A program made the translations under genes and the position numbers. The notes under the pieces were generated by a model. It made no database searches. It worked only from the letters and a program-made list of their open reading frames with translations, and was not told the DNA's origin. Of a DNA stretch of 64,000 nt, positions 22,258-33,599 are shown in pieces (within the stretch, counting starts at the first letter, position 1; each line of letters starts with the position of its first letter). Origin of the DNA: Berberis thunbergii (lineage: Eukaryota > Streptophyta > Magnoliopsida > Ranunculales > Berberidaceae); NCBI GenBank assembly GCA_003290165.1, contig QNQO01005873.1, positions 310,001-374,000 of the forward strand, given 5' to 3'.

Positions 22258-23241
22258 ACACCCCTCAATGATAGCTATCAAACATACTAAACTCCACAAA
22301 GAACTGGGAGGATTTGAAGTGGCCCCTGGAACAGTGCGGGGACTCTGCCAAACGTGACAACGGCAAATACTGTGCATACCACAAGGAGGGTGGCCATGAT
22401 ACCAATGACTGCAAGAATCTAAGGTATGAAGTAGAGTACTGGATCCGCAGATGCAAACTAAAGAAATTCTTGAACTATGAAAAGCGGCTAGAATGAATCG
22501 GGGATAGGGGGAGTCAGTTAAAGAGATAAAGAATGACACCCCAGGGATAATCTATGTCCTTCATGGGTCGGACTGAATGAAGACCACTCGTACAGGTCTC
22601 GCAAGCTGACCTTACTAGAGATGCAGACACAACCCATGGACGAAGGCAGGCGCATCTGCCACTCAAGGATTTAGAGCCCCATTCCCACCTTGACCTTTGT
22701 AGACAAAGACCTCGAAGGAGTTCAAGCGTCACACAGCAACGCCCTAGTCATCTCGGTCTCCGTAGCAATGAGGGAAGTAAACAGAGCTCTGGTGGATACA
22801 GGAAGCTCGCTCAACGTCCTATTCTATAGCGCGTACTGCAGCATTGACTTCAGCGGGGAGAAATGCTTCCCCCTTGGAAAGATAAGATTGGCAACAGTGG
22901 CAGGGGAGCTACAGTTAAGAAAGGTCGTGTTTCTAGACTTCGTGGTCATAGATGCGTCGTCAACCTACAACCTTATCATGGGAAGTCCATGGCTCCACCA
23001 GATGGAAGCAGTAGTCTCCACTCTTCACCGGTGCGTTAAGTATACCACTAACCACTCCGAAGGGACAATACGTGGAGACCAACCTATGGCACGAGGCTGT
23101 CATTACGCCGCACTGAAACGGATCGAATGCTCCCAAATCCAACTACCTCCTGCAGAGCAGCCTAAACCAGTGCTAGGCAAAATGACGGCAGATATGTCAT
23201 ATTTAAGCGGCACAGGAGCAATAAGTTCCACTACCCAGTAA
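22258..23241 (+). pseudogene. Tat C gag end (zinc knuckle) and aspartic protease
   Basis: The gag end contains KYCAYHKEGGHDTNDCKNLR, the CxxH...GHxTxxC zinc knuckle typical of Tat-clade gag, followed by a frame break near 22497. The protease frame 22690-23241 is open for 183 codons. It has NALVISVSVAMREVNRALVD, then TGSSLNVLFYSAY, so the Asp-Thr-Gly-Ser active site is intact. FVVIDASSTYNLIMGSPWLH is the usual C-terminal ILGRPWLH-like signature. The frame stops at TAA soon after, without the expected RT sequence. The protease itself looks the best preserved in the window. The part of gag upstream of 22153 lies beyond the Athila array or is lost. Confidence 0.8.
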
Positions 23242-23534
23242 AATGGAGAGGCCAAGGCAAGCGGGAATACATCCCCCCGACGTTCTATTGGTACAGAGAT
23301 TGACCCCTTTACAAGGTTTACTTTTCAGTTACTTCTGAAGCTCCTCGACAATCCGTTGAATGATCCACAAGAGCAACCCTAATTTAATTCAAGGCCAGGA
23401 TCAATTTCTTTCCGTCAACAGTTAGTCTACTTTCAGTCATTTGTTTCCCTTTCCATAATCAATGTAGAGTTTTAGTTCTTAAAGACTTATGTTATTTGAA
23501 ATCATTTAAGAAATAAAGGAAGAATTACGAAAAC

Positions 23535-24490
23535 AAACTCTATTGATTATTGGAAAGATGTAACAACAAGTGCCTTGATGCGAATACAAAAGACTACATA
23601 CTACAAGCATCTGAGTACAGTGCGACATGAAGTAAAAGGCTTGTTTAGACAACTCTACTATGATTCTACTACGAGAAGCATCCGAAGAAGACTGAACTGA
23701 GCAAGATCGGGATGAAAGCATCATGTTCAAATGCCTCCACAGACAAACCCCTAAAATATGGTCTGAGGTGGTATAAAATCGGCAACCGGAAACACCGGCA
23801 AAAATTTGAAGCCTAACTCACACACTCTGTGAACTTGGGACAAGTATCAGGTGAGCTCGGATCACATACACCTTCCCGCGCATGGAAAACATGAATATTT
23901 AGGAATCAATGTCTCATTCTGATGAGCCATGTCCTACGCCGCCTCAACCCCGATGTCAACTTCTAGTGCAAGGCGAAGCGAAAGAGCTAATCGAGAAGTG
24001 GTCGGGGCAGACACTCGAACAATGGCTGCTAATGCTATCTATGAAATTAAACATTCAGGAACAACGATAAGGCCCCAGCAGGTGAACGATAGACTCTTCC
24101 CTTGAGAGAGAATTTGTACTACTCTTCCGCGATATAAGAAGAAATTACAAGACCTCAACAGATTAACTGCGTGCCCACCCAAAACAGGTGACAACGCAAA
24201 ACAGCAACTATCATCGTGCCAGATCAATGCAAATGTCAGAACATTTGAGGACTCCATTGCTAGAGATCTCCCTTCAGCATTTTGAAAACCCAAAGCATTT
24301 TCTTCAAACAAGAACATTCAGGAGATAAGCTCTGCGAAAGATAGTGCCTACAATGATTGGAATACACCATTACATAGGCGAAATGGTTCACCAAACGGAC
24401 ATCCTGCATTAACCGCTGAGCATAGAATACCATGTGGGAAATGAAGAAACGGCGGTTCCCAAGGAAAGTGCGCAAAACACGTTCGCTCAA
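23535..24490 (-). pseudogene. Short antisense reading region of Tat C, related to one in Tat F
   Basis: On the - strand, pieces 24490-24260, 24317-24039 and 23730-23506 resemble the antisense frame 48564-48037 of element F. For example LAMESSNVLTFALI compares with PLAESPNVQTFAVM, and IFPIINRVCFRN with NFLIINKVCFLN. No known domain is recognised. The - strand sequence ends in TTGTTACATCTTTCCAATAA then TCAATAGAG, a form of a terminator-like motif shared by several antisense units here. It is degenerate. Confidence 0.4.
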
Positions 24491-25077
24491 TTAATGGCGC
24501 AGTACGCAACCCCATAAATTCAGGGGGAGTACCTGTACTCAACCGTCCCGCAACCTACGCCATACACGTGTCACCATGCAATCTATGTCGTACATGTAGC
24601 GCAACAGTACAAAAAATCCTAACTCTTCCTTTGCGGGCCCAAAGGCTCGATCCACCCAGCCCCCCATTCAAACAGTATTCTACTATATGCTAGGCACGAG
24701 CGCAAATCCAAAGCAGCCTTGACACACGGACCGTACCTATGGATCGTTGTTTGTTGTAAGGCAATGTCGTCCACATAGTTCGTGACACAAGCGAACATGG
24801 GTTTGCACACCCTCAAACAGGCGGAATCCCTCTCCAACCAGGCAAGCTTAGTCAGCCTAAGCTGATGACGACGACTTATGGTATCACCCGACACCTAATC
24901 CGCTCAGCACGAATCTCGATGGTCTAGGAAGTGGGAATCTAATCAGCGGTATCACGCCTAGTGATGACGACTTGTCAGGGATCATTGCCCCCCTTCGCGG
25001 TCAATGGTCGCCGAATCCAATCAGGTAAGCCTAACTGGTGATGACTGGCAACGAAAGCTTCTGATCAAAACTCTAGA

Positions 25078-25790
25078 TTTGTAGCCCCCACTGCGCAGGT
25101 GTAGATAGTTTAGAAGATGGGAGCCTTGTCAGTCCCGAACTGATTCTGGCGACTCACCATGGAACCACTGCTTTTCAGCGTGGCCGCCAAATTACCATCC
25201 CTAGACTTGTAGCCCCTACTGCATGGGTGTAGATAGTTTAGAAGATGGGAGCCTAGTCAGTCCCGAACTAATTTCGACGGCTCGCTATGGGACCACTGTT
25301 TTTCAGTGTGGCCGCTGAATCACCAACCTTGGACTTGTAGCCCCCATTATGCGGGTGCAGATAGTCTAGAAGGTGGGAGCCTAGTCAGCCACGAACTGAT
25401 TCTGACGGCTTGCCACGAGACCACTACTTTTCAGCATGGCCGAAGAAAACTCTCAAATTTGTAGCTTGATGCGCACAAGTGTAGATGATTTGGAAGGTGG
25501 GAGCCTAGTCAGTGCCGAAATGATCTGGACGGCTTGCCACAGGACCACTACTTTTCAGCCTGGTCCCCCTTTTTACTCGAACTTGTAACCCCCACTGCGC
25601 GGGGTGGGTGTAGATGATTTGAAAGGTGGGAGACTAATTAGTCCTTCACTGATGTCAATGACTCGCCACGAGGCAATTGCTCTTCAGCATAGTTGCCAAA
25701 CCTTCACTTCATTTGTAGCCCATATTGCTCAGGCATAGATGGTTCAGAAGGTGGAAGCCCCAAACAGCTCGCCACACGACCACCACTCCC
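25078..25790 (+). repeat. Tandem array, about 126-bp unit, six copies
   Basis: Units begin near 25080, 25207, 25334, 25458, 25583 and 25717 with variants of CTTGTAGCCCCCACTGCG, followed by GTGTAGATAGTTTAGAAG and GGGAGCCTAGTCAG. Copies are diverged. Tandem repeats downstream of the coding region are common in Tat/Ogre-group retrotransposons. Confidence 0.8.
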
Positions 25791-26399
25791 ATTCGAAACA
25801 ACAGCCGCAAACATGAATCTAGCTGAGTTAGCCTCTTCACGCTCAAACGGACCGACATTCTAATATTAGGAAAGGTCACTCACGCCAATACAAAGATCAT
25901 ACGGCCAGTGCCCAGATAAAAACTACTTAGGACGCCAACCCGAGCTTACGGCGCTTGACTCGGCACGAACGCTCTGACACATACGCTCGGCCATCGTAAC
26001 TCGCCCATAGCAACATCTGTAGTCGACCAATCAAACAAGCGAGGTAAGCCTAAAACAGCTTACCTTGGGGACAAGACAAATCTCGAGCAACTCAACCCTC
26101 AGCTAAACTGCCTGCAACATGCCTATTATCGAACTAAACTCCAATGCGATGATCTTGAGTCATTCGCAATGTAAAATAGTCAAGCTCTCTATCGTAGACA
26201 AACCAATCGACGTCCTATTGATTCAACCATTCTATGCCAAAGCAAGACAATGAGGCGAAACAAAAAACTTGCAATAGAAACAACAAACACGAAATGGATA
26301 AAACTATTTTCATTAATGGTCAAAACGGAAAGGGGTACAAACACACAAAGTTTACTCCTTATCAGGAGAAGATTGTATATAGAAGAGTTAAGCCTAGTG

Positions 26400-28984
26400 G
26401 AAAAAGGAGTAGGAGTTGCGCCCACACGCGCCAGGGCCCTAACATTAGGGCCAAACTATCTTCCTCCTCCAAATGCTACTCCTTCATCAGTGCCAATAGC
26501 TCCAACTTGCCATGTGCAATCTAGCGGAACTCGCATTTGCCTTGTTCCTAGAGAAGCACCTCCTCTCGCACCATCGCATCAACAATTTCACACTCCAAAA
26601 GTTGCAACTTATTCGTCAACGCATCGACCTGAGACTACTCTACGGCAAGACTGCTCTTCACAGCACTAAACTCATACCACTCCAATTCGAGCTGGTCCTC
26701 GACCTTCCTTGACTATCAAGCATAGAACTCCACATTGGATTCTAATTGTTGTTTTTGAACAGCCCAGTCAGCCTCCTTCGAAGCATTTTCTTTAGCAAAA
26801 GACCGCGATTCAAAACTTGCCTTAGCCACAGCTTCCTGCGCAACCCCTACATCATCCGGCCCAACACTTGTTTGAGTTTATTTCTTTCGGACACCGCCTC
26901 TGACAGATCACGCTCAAGGATCTTCATACAAGCCCCTTGAGTCTTAGCAGCCACAGGTTACTAATCCAGCCTCTTTTCCTCAGCTTGGCTCTGTAGCTGC
27001 TTTTGAAGCCGATCAATATCATAAAGCGCATCAGAATATAGTGCCTGCTTGTGCGAGAAGACATACTCCAAGGTGTATACCCTCTCACGAGCCGCCTCGA
27101 CTTGTGTCCCAGTAACAGCCACGTGGCTCAAGTGAGACATACCCAACATAAGGTACTTCAAGCCCTTATCCATACACCCTTCTAGTGTATCTTCATTGGG
27201 TTTTGGAGCGCAATCCATCAGCCAATTGTGACGCCTACTTATATGTTTCCTCGAAGCATACTCTACGTCCACCTCTTGGTGCCAGACCTTTGAACTCATA
27301 TTTACCAAGTCCAGTGCTATCAGGCTTGTCTACGAGTCCGGATGAAGCTTTCTCGAGTTAGGAATTACGCCAGCACCACCCTTCACGGTTGCCACTATCC
27401 TCAGGCTTTTCTCTGTGGCCTTTCCTTTGTCACGAACAACCAACCCTTTTGGTACGAGACGACTCGACGGGATCTGGAGGGAGAGGAGTGAATGAATTAT
27501 CCAAAGGACCCTCCGCCTTCTAGTTGTGGCCTGGAACAAGACGATAAATAGCACGAACTATGGGAAACCAAGCCCATAACACCACGACCACTATCAGAAA
27601 GCGCACCAGTGGGACGATCAGATTCCACAACCTCAAGAAGGTCTTCATAGAAGCCTTCTATTGTAACAGCCCCACGCAAATCAGCAATAGCAGAAGTCGC
27701 CATTGCGACCCACACCAAACGATCATTCAAAGCTTCAGCCTGCACGTCACTGAGATTCGACCTGTCTGCAACCCTTACAAATCGCAAGTAATCTTTCTCC
27801 AAGCCGGACACATCAGTCTCCACCCTGACAGGCTTAGCAGACTCGCGTTCTTCTCTTATTGGAATGGGTCGTGCTGAAGGCAACCCAATTCTAACACGGG
27901 ACCTCTTCCTCACAAAATAGACAAGCATTTCAGACATCACCTCCACGTCAGATAGAACGGGAGCTTTGGCCCAAGTAGCTTTCCTCTTCCTTGAAGAGGC
28001 CCCATCTTCCAACTTAATTCCCGATACTCGTTATAGAGTGGGGGCAACGTGCCAATTGTCCCACAACCCACTACGGATGAGTTGGAAACTCTTATGACAT
28101 CGACCTCATTCCTCTTAGTCACGGAGCATCTCCATGGTGTTTTGCTCCTCTAAGGTAAGAAGAGTAATGAGAAACCTTCCTGCGAAGAAACACAATAAAT
28201 GATTAGCTAGCTCACGATCAAGCATATCAAAGTCACGAGAAAGGGTTGAACTTACGAAGCCACCTGAACTCTGGCTCGAGCGAACGAACCTTGCATTGAA
28301 AATACTCTGAATCCGCAGGTGCCAACAAGCAATACTTCTACCAGAACTTGAAATCATCGGGAAGATTCACAAAGCAAGTCGGTGACGCCATCTTACAGAC
28401 AACATTACCCTTCAATCGGGGAAAAGGCAGCAACCAAATTACTCGCGGAGTCATGCTGACGTCGGCCTCCTTAGCACTGATCAGAATCAGGAGGATGATC
28501 CTATATCCATTAAGCCCTAACTAAGTCGAAGGAATCCCCAAGAGATCCAAGAACTCCCAAATCACGTCCAGAAATAGAAAATACACTCCAATTTGAAGCA
28601 TCCCATGATGCAAACAGATGAAACCGGTCGAAGGTGACATTGGCGTTTGGTCACCCGTCGGGACATACAATGGCAGGTCCTTAGGGACCCAAAACTTGGT
28701 ACAGATTTCGGCAACGCTAGGCTTGGACAAGAACCTGTCTTTGAAAAACTCCAGGCCCTTGGCCAAGGTTGCGTCATCAAGAAGGTTCTGTTGAGCCATG
28801 AAGAAGATGAACAATCTTTTCTAATCAGAGCGGTATCTTCAATAGCAAAGAAAGTAGAAGAGTTAGACTCTACGTTGTGGATGACCTAAGTAGAGATTGG
28901 GTTCTCGCCACTTTTCCACTGGACCGATGCACATTCAATTAATGCAGAGCGCAGCTCAAGCAACGATTCAGATTCAATCGTCAT
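26400..28984 (-). pseudogene. Long antisense ORF of Tat C (plant 'putative gypsy type transposon' family)
   Basis: On the - strand a probable ATG at 28984 opens a protein interrupted by several stops and shifts. The N-terminal third contains GFICLHHGMLQIGVYFLFLD and IWEFLDLLGIPSTQ, resembling the N-terminal domain of the plant 'putative gypsy type transposon' family. Matching text occurs in element E at 34974-35110. Middle pieces include MEDGASSRKRKATWAKAPVL (28012) and LEKDYLRFVRVADRSNLSDV. The C-terminal third is predicted coiled coil (EAARERVYTLEYVFSHKQAL, DIDRLQKQLQSQAEEKRLD). The function is unknown. Its position, opposite to gag-pol and next to the 3' LTR, matches Retand/Grande. The exact 3' end is uncertain, between about 26300 and 26950. 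Confidence 0.65.
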
Positions 28985-29035
28985 AAGCGGCTTATCTCTT
29001 CAAAAGATGACTTAGCAAACCGATGTGATGACCCA

Positions 29036-29053
29036 CTAACTCGGGGGAGTAGG
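29036..29053 (+). other. Polypurine tract of Tat C
   Basis: ACTCGGGGGAGTAGG lies directly before the LTR start TGATGATAC at 29054. Confidence 0.7.
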
Positions 29054-29760
29054 TGATGATACATAAAACGGTCACACCTCTTAGCCATGCACCCGTGAGC
29101 CATACACGTGTCGTGATGATACATAAAACGGTCACACCCCTGAGCCACCATCAGCCCAACACTGATCCAGCCCAAGCGGTTCTAAACCCGCCCAATTCAA
29201 TCTACCAGATGGATCCAAACTCTTACAGCATTCTAGGCCCACATGTCTCACAACTATCCTCAATACTCGTAAGTCCTACTAAGGCAAGTATCTCGCAGGT
29301 CAGCTTCGAACTGGCAACTACAGCAGCTCTCTGCTTCCAACTTGGATGCAAATACTAGAGTATATTCCACACAGGGAATCTTCCTTCTACAAATGGCTCT
29401 CACATTGGAAACTATCTCCCGTGTATCTAAAAGCACAAGGCTAATAAGAAACTTCTCTTCTATAACATGACTCTTAATTAGAGAAGTATCTCTACAAAGA
29501 TCTCCTTCCTAAACTACGCCCTCGATGGCCTAGTAGAACCAGGACTCCTTGCACTATAAATAAGACATGAAGTTGGTAAGCTAATGTACGCTATAAATAC
29601 CCTGTTACAACATTACACCTTCCTCAGATCCGTGTCTGACTTTAGCATCGAAGTGTCATCGGCCACCACAACGGTGGTCCGTGGCTCACGTGCGTTGCTT
29701 GTGCAGGTCGTAGGTCAGCAAGAGCTAGGTCAAAGCAGGGAGCGAAAAATGACTGCATCA
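29054..29760 (+). repeat. 3' LTR of Tat C, with TATA box
   Basis: About 707 bp, starting TGATGATACATAAAACGG and ending ATGACTGCATCA. The first 53 bases are followed by a near-exact second copy of GTGATGATACATAAAACGG at 29115, an internal duplication of the LTR start. TATAAATA at 29555-29562 is the likely promoter. The U5 text (GTGTCATCGGCCACC, GGTGGTCCGTGGCTCA) recurs in the LTRs of D and F. Confidence 0.82.
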
Positions 29761-29948
29761 TAAGGTAAAACAAACATTCGACAAAATGTATGCAAACACA
29801 ACTAAACTACACTTTATCCAAATTTAGTCTTCTCCCACAGTTAACTGACTTAAGCATCGGAGTGTTTTCGAGCACCAAAAGATGGTCTTTTGCAATCCAA
29901 CCCTGTTTTACAGGTTAGATTTCTAGGATAGCATATTTGGACGCATCA
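29761..29948 (+). repeat. 3' fragment of a second, older Tat LTR
   Basis: Starting right after the LTR of element C, the text AAGCATCGGAGTGTTTTCGA ... GATGGTCTTTTGC ... GACGCATCA is a diverged R-U5 end of the same LTR superfamily. Element C was probably inserted into this LTR (inference). The missing first part would lie to the left of C. Confidence 0.5.
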
Positions 29949-30254
29949 TTTCCTTCAAGAATTATCTCTTATGTGAGTGAAAGAGCTCCCATTAAAGCGA
30001 ACTTAACTGGATTATGTTTGTCATTGTTTTATTAGCTTTTCTACTTTCACAAGTATCTGCTTAATGAAATGATTAAAAATCTATAACTTGTTATTAGTTA
30101 TTTACTATGATCCCCCTATCAACTACCTGGATTTTTTTGGTTTTAGCCGATGAATCATGAATTTGGGTTGTCAGGTTTGAAGTTGGGTTGGAGTTAACAA
30201 ATGGATGAATCATGAGTAGCACTTAGAAGGTCCTTTATGCGCTTCTCATAGCAT
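29949..30254. other. No feature recognised
   Basis: AT-rich spacer between an old LTR fragment and a CACTA transposase pseudogene. Nothing coding is recognised; it may be the untranslated or intronic 5' part of that transposase gene. Confidence 0.4.
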
Positions 30255-31560
30255 ATCTATATATAAACACACAAAACTAACCACTTTCTCATTTATAGAA
30301 ATATCTACAAAAGAGTATTTTGATGGAGTTAAAAGATTCATTGAATTTACCAAGTCAAATGCTAGAAACCAAGAAATGATTAGATATCCATGCAGGATGT
30401 GTAAAAATTTGAAATCTTATGGAGGTGAAATAGTTGAACATCACTTGGTTCAATATAGAATGGATTTTTCATACACAACTTGGATTTGGCAAGGGGAAAA
30501 GTTATCTAAGAAGAATCCCGGTGTACCACACTTTTGTATAGACGGTGATGACATGCAAGATGAAATAGATGTAGATATGCATGATGTAGATGATGTGGAG
30601 AATACAGATATGCAGGATGAAGCTATTTGGGAAAATGTTGGACATACACAAGAGGATGAAGTCTTCAATCAAGTAGAAGATGCCAAAACTCTTGTATACC
30701 TCGGTTGTACAAAGTCACAAAGTTATCGCCAACAATTTCCCTCCACAAGTATAAATCTATGTACAATCACACGAATAGTAGTTTTGATGCTTTATTGGAG
30801 ATGTTGCGTGATCTATTACCTCCGACCTCCAGAAATACACTTCCGGGATCCACATATTTTGTTGAGAAGTTAATTATCCATTTCAACTTGACTGCCAAAA
30901 AATTCATGCTTGCATTAATGATTGTTGTCTATTTAGGAATGATTTGAAGGAAAGTGAGACTTGTCCTAAATGTAATTCCTCTCGTTGGAAAATGGAAGCG
31001 CAAATTAAAAAATTTCATTGATGTGTTTAGCCAAAGTACTCACATATTTTTCAATAATACCAAGTTTTGGAATGATGTTTGAGTAATCAAAGTTGGTAAA
31101 GCAATTAAGATGGAATTTTGATCATAAAATAGTGATGACAATGTTCACCACCCAGTAGATTGCTTGGCATGGGATACGATTGATTCAAAATATCCTTATT
31201 TCTCAATGGAGCTAAGAAACTTGAGGCTTGCACTTTTGGCTGATGGATTTAATCCATTTGGTACTCGTAGATCTACACACATTTGTTGGCCTATGACGAT
31301 GGTTACATACAATCTGCCAAAATGATTATGCATTAGCAAAAAATATATGAGGCTAACGTTATTGATTCCAGGGCCTAAGCAACCATGTAATGACATAGAC
31401 ATTTATTTGTAATCACTTATAGATAATTTGAAAGAATTTGGGAGAATGGAGTTGACGTATATGATGCATTTGCAAAAGAAAATTTCAACTTAAAAGCAAT
31501 ACTGATGTGGACAATAAGTGACTTTCCGGCTTATGGTAATCTAGGAGGATGCACTACAAA
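30255..31560 (+). pseudogene. CACTA (En/Spm, TNP2-type) transposase, truncated
   Basis: The N-terminal transposase-associated domain reads EYFDGVKRFIEFTKSNARNQ, then IRYPCRMCKN and WIWQGEKL. An acidic spacer follows (DIDVDMHDVDDVEN-like). Then come HKYKSMYNHTNSSFDALLEM, NDCCLFRND with ETCPKCNSSRWK, and LRLALLADGFNPFGTR with LIPGPKQPCNDIDIYL, which are TNP2-type transposase core motifs. Several stops and frameshifts interrupt it (about 30870, 30945, 31410). It ends where the LTR of element D begins (31572), so D probably inserted into it or truncated it. Its CACTA termini are not seen, and nothing ties it to the Pack-CACTA. Confidence 0.8.
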
Positions 31561-31571
31561 GGGAAATATGG

Positions 31572-32254
31572 TGATGATACACCAAACTGTCCTCTGATCA
31601 GCACCGTACGCGTGTCATGATAATTTCGTCTATAGAACAAATCAGGCCTAGCAAGGCCCAGACAACATTAAGCCCATTATTGGCAGAATCTAGAAGGTCG
31701 GACCCAAATTTCAACGTGCCACTAAGCCCATGTGTCACGCGGTCAAGCCCAATACTCGTAAGCCCTAATAAGGCAAGAGTAAGCCCTGAAAAGGCAAGTA
31801 TTTAGAGGATCGACCCTAGACAAGCAGACCAACAATACATTAGATCCGAATAGGAAACAAACACTAAATTAAGTCGGGCAAGAAAACTTCCTTGCAGGGA
31901 CAACACTTCAAAAGGGAAACCTCTCCCGCAGATCTAGGAGCACAAGCCGTGTAGGGAAACTTCTCTACATGGACAGCTCCCAACATGGAAAGGATCTTCA
32001 ACAAGATCTTTTTCCCTAAACTACGCAACCAAAGGCCTAGCCGATCAAGGATTCTCTCACTATAAATAAGAGATAATGTCAATCAACAAAGGTACGCTAC
32101 AGAAACCCAATTTACATCTTTAAGCCTCTCTTAAGTCTCATCTAACTTGAGCAACAGAGTGTCATCGGTCGCCCCACAGTGGTCTTTGGCTCACTGCGTT
32201 CCCTGTGCGGGTTTAGGTTAAGGCGCAAAAGGAGAACAAAAATTGACTTCATCA
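31572..32254 (+). repeat. 5' LTR of Tat D, with TATA box
   Basis: 683 bp, TGATGATACACCAAACTG to AATTGACTTCATCA. TATAAATA lies at 32061-32068. Its second half is clearly related to the LTR of C (GTAAGCCCTAATAAGGCAAG; GTGTCATCGGTCGCC). Confidence 0.82.
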
Positions 32255-32272
32255 GTTTGGCACCATCCGTGT
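32255..32272 (+). other. Primer-binding site of Tat D
   Basis: GTTTGGCACCATCCGTGT immediately follows the LTR. The F copy at 41709 has GTTTGGCGCCGTCCGAGG and E (minus) has GTTTGGTGCCGTCCATTA, so all three share the same tRNA type. Confidence 0.75.
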
Positions 32273-32323
32273 GGAACAAAAAAGTTCCTTAGAAGAAACA
32301 GTAGTACCACCTTTCCCAGAAAG

Positions 32324-32815
32324 ATGGTGACAACAAGGTCTAGTAGAGCATCTCCAGTTTCGGTGCCACCACCACCACAGAAGGAACCCTTTCAGACCCC
32401 CGTAACGGTGGCAGCCATGGCGAACCCAAGGGTGGATCTACTATCAACCCACAAACAAAAATCGTACGAACGATGAAGAAACTCAAATCCCTAAAATAGA
32501 AGTCGAACGAGGCATTGAGGGAATACGTCACGCGCTTCAACAATGAGTTGACTCTCGTCGACGATTGTAGTGATGAAACTGTCATCACAGCTTTCACCTT
32601 GGGTATAAGGATAGGCAAGTTCTATAATTTCCTTACTCTAAACCCCTCAATTGATATGGCAGATCTGCTAAAAGAAACCCCGAGATATATCATTTTAGAT
32701 GAGATGCACATGCCAAGAAGGCGGAATTCGAGAAGAAATCCTCTATACTTAGGGACAAGAAGAAATAGGATGACGATGGAGTGTGCGCCTTGCACGATGT
32801 ATGCTTAGAGACCGA
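32324..32815 (+). pseudogene. Tat D gag, reduced
   Basis: The start codon at 32324 gives MVTTRSSRASPVSV, comparable to MVTS starts in E and F. A later segment reads LREYVTRFNNELTLVDDCSD and TAFTLGIRIGKFYNFL, the C-terminal half of a Tat-type gag. The middle of gag and the zinc knuckle are missing or unrecognisable, and frames change near 32475 and 32805. It is inactive. Confidence 0.65.
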
Positions 32816-32936
32816 ACGGTCCAACAGATCTCCAAAAAGATTGCTCCGTGAATTGCCGGCCATGTCAGCCTATGAGGACCAATAGATGCAACACATTCAC
32901 GCCCAGAGCCCTATCCTGCCTTTGACTTTTTAGATA

Positions 32937-33360
32937 GGGACCTTCATGGCGTCCGTAATCTGCATAACGATGCCCTGGTAATATCGGTGTCTATAGCAAA
33001 CTGGGAAGTGAGGAGGCCTTTAGTAAACACCGAAAGTTGTTTGAATGTATTGTTCCTCAACATGTTCCACAACATGCAGCTGAAGGAAGAGAATCTAAGC
33101 CCCTTAAAAAATCCCTTGGTCATACTCAGCAAGGAGATGTACTTCCCTATGGGGAAGATCAGATTAACAATAGTAGCAGGAGAACCACAACTTCAAAAAA
33201 TAATTCTTCAGGAGTTCATGGTGGTCAACGCACCGTCCACCTACCTGGGGAGGCCCTAGCTTCACCAGATGGAGGCAGAAGTCTCCATTTTAGATCAATG
33301 TATCAAATACCCTATCAATCAGGCAGTAGGCACAATACAAGGAAATTAGTCAGTCGCTAG
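32937..33360 (+). pseudogene. Tat D protease with destroyed active site
   Basis: LHGVRNLHNDALVISVSIAN is followed by RPLVNTESCLNVLFLN. The Asp-Thr-Gly-Ser of the homologous C protease (VDTGSSLNVLF) is here Asn-Thr-Glu-Ser, so the catalytic Asp and Gly are both lost. The later VNAPSTYLGRP matches the usual NAPSTYNxILGRPWL. A frameshift lies near 33255. Confidence 0.75.
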
Positions 33361-33599
33361 AGATTTCCACTACACAACTCTAAAGTGGCTTGACGGCCAT
33401 CAACTGCATATTGAGCCCACGGCTGATGCGCTCCTAAGCCCGAGTCCAGAGTTGAAGGAGGGTTCTCCCCTCTCAGACGATGAGGCACCGCCAGTCCGTG
33501 GGGAAGACCCAACATTGGATGACCGAGGAGGAACATGTGAATGTATATCTGGACAACCTCAATGATAGCGGAGCCATCCAGATAGGCTCTCGCCTAAGC

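Larger units (their letters stand above)
22153..29760 (+). mobile_element. Tat/Retand-type element C, without polymerase
   Basis: The remnant begins mid-gag because the Athila array is inserted there. The order is gag end plus protease (22258-23241, +), a short antisense frame (23535-24490, -), six tandem repeats of about 126 bp (25078-25790), a long antisense ORF (26400-28984, -), polypurine tract and 3' LTR. No reverse transcriptase, RNase H or integrase motif is seen between protease and LTR. An antisense ORF between pol and 3' LTR is known from Tat-clade elements such as Grande and Retand. Its combination with loss of pol suggests a non-autonomous derivative. Confidence 0.72.

Noticed and set aside
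25078..25790. Regular repeats that might suggest a CRISPR array
   Set aside because: Units are about 126 bp without short conserved repeats and unique spacers; the context is a plant retrotransposon.
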